NCBI GenBank assembly: GCA_017881145.1
Contig: JADGRG010000340.1
Location: 1-5,393 of the forward strand
Direction of reading: 5' to 3'
Source: Sandaracinaceae bacterium
GTDB lineage: Bacteria > Myxococcota_A > Polyangia > Polyangiales > JAFGIB01
Length of the DNA stretch: 5,393 nt
How positions within the stretch are numbered: the first letter of the stretch is position 1; the number at the start of each line of letters is the position of its first letter. Below are positions 5,319 to 5,393 of the stretch, one piece after another. The translations under genes and the position numbers were made by a program. The notes beneath the pieces were generated by a model. That model was not told where the DNA came from and searched no databases. It saw nothing but the letters and a program-made list of their open reading frames with translations.

Positions 5319-5393
5319 CTACTGGCAGAAGCTGCCGTCGAGCAAGCGACACTTGCCGCTCGTCCCACCCTGGGTGGTGACCACGCAGTGGGC
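5319..5393 (-). CDS. Possible 3' end of a Cys-containing protein, cut by the window edge
   Basis: On the minus strand the last 24 codons before a TAG at 5319-5321 read HCVVTTQGGTSGKCR followed by LLDGSFCQ, with Cys/Gly-rich composition like the end of a secreted protein. Twenty-two of the 24 third positions are G or C. However, the opposite strand frame shares those third positions and is also open, so codon bias does not settle the strand. No family is recognised. It would lie about 40 bases upstream of the metallophosphoesterase fragment on the same strand. Confidence 0.3.
   Translation of the reverse strand, partial: AHCVVTTQGGTSGKCRLLDGSFCQ

Noticed and set aside
5248..5393. Open plus-strand frame running off the right edge.
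   Set aside because: No recognisable motif or ribosome site; it shares third positions with the minus-strand frame, so its codon bias is not independent evidence.
1..5393. tRNA, rRNA, CRISPR arrays, transposase genes or IS inverted repeats.
   Set aside because: None seen on reading both strands; the only sizeable nucleotide repeat is the metallophosphoesterase pair.

Overview
The window is GC-rich DNA with strong G/C third positions, many Cys-containing lipoproteins, and an ECF sigma/anti-sigma pair. These traits suggest a myxobacterium-like organism (Myxococcota, perhaps Polyangia). That placement is inferred from gene style; no rRNA or other marker gene is present.

Left part (1-594): a small MNT-type nucleotidyltransferase whose start is intact but whose C-terminal end loses family resemblance after about residue 108, followed by a ~200-base spacer. 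The spacer contains a candidate ECF-type promoter (502-529) with a GTAACC / 16-base / CGTA arrangement.

Middle part (595-3083): four co-directional, tightly packed genes that read as one operon. In order they are a Cys-rich lipoprotein built from two copies of the same cysteine module; a small lipoprotein with one c-type heme motif; an ECF sigma factor; and a membrane anti-sigma factor overlapping the sigma gene by ATGA. The anti-sigma protein combines an N-terminal HxxxCxxC zinc-type motif with six membrane helices, and the positive-inside rule puts two cysteines (C174, C222) in periplasmic loops. I infer an envelope redox or metal stress circuit in which the sigma factor controls its own operon, including the two secreted Cys/heme proteins. 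This is the most interesting system in the window.

Right part (3084-5393): a scrapyard of gene fragments around one intact minus-strand gene, a BT1-family (folate/biopterin-type) major facilitator transporter. The transporter is flanked by direct copies of the 3' end of a metallophosphoesterase gene. The left copy (3126-3240) carries a 47-base deletion. The right copy (4917-5078) lies in a longer fragment that still lacks the N-terminal catalytic part. The left copy abuts a fragment of a DUF4143-type ATPase gene that has itself lost its middle. At the right edge, the last codons of another minus-strand Cys-containing protein may be present. The transporter region has visibly lower GC than the operon, and the repeats could have helped bring it in or could remove it by recombination.
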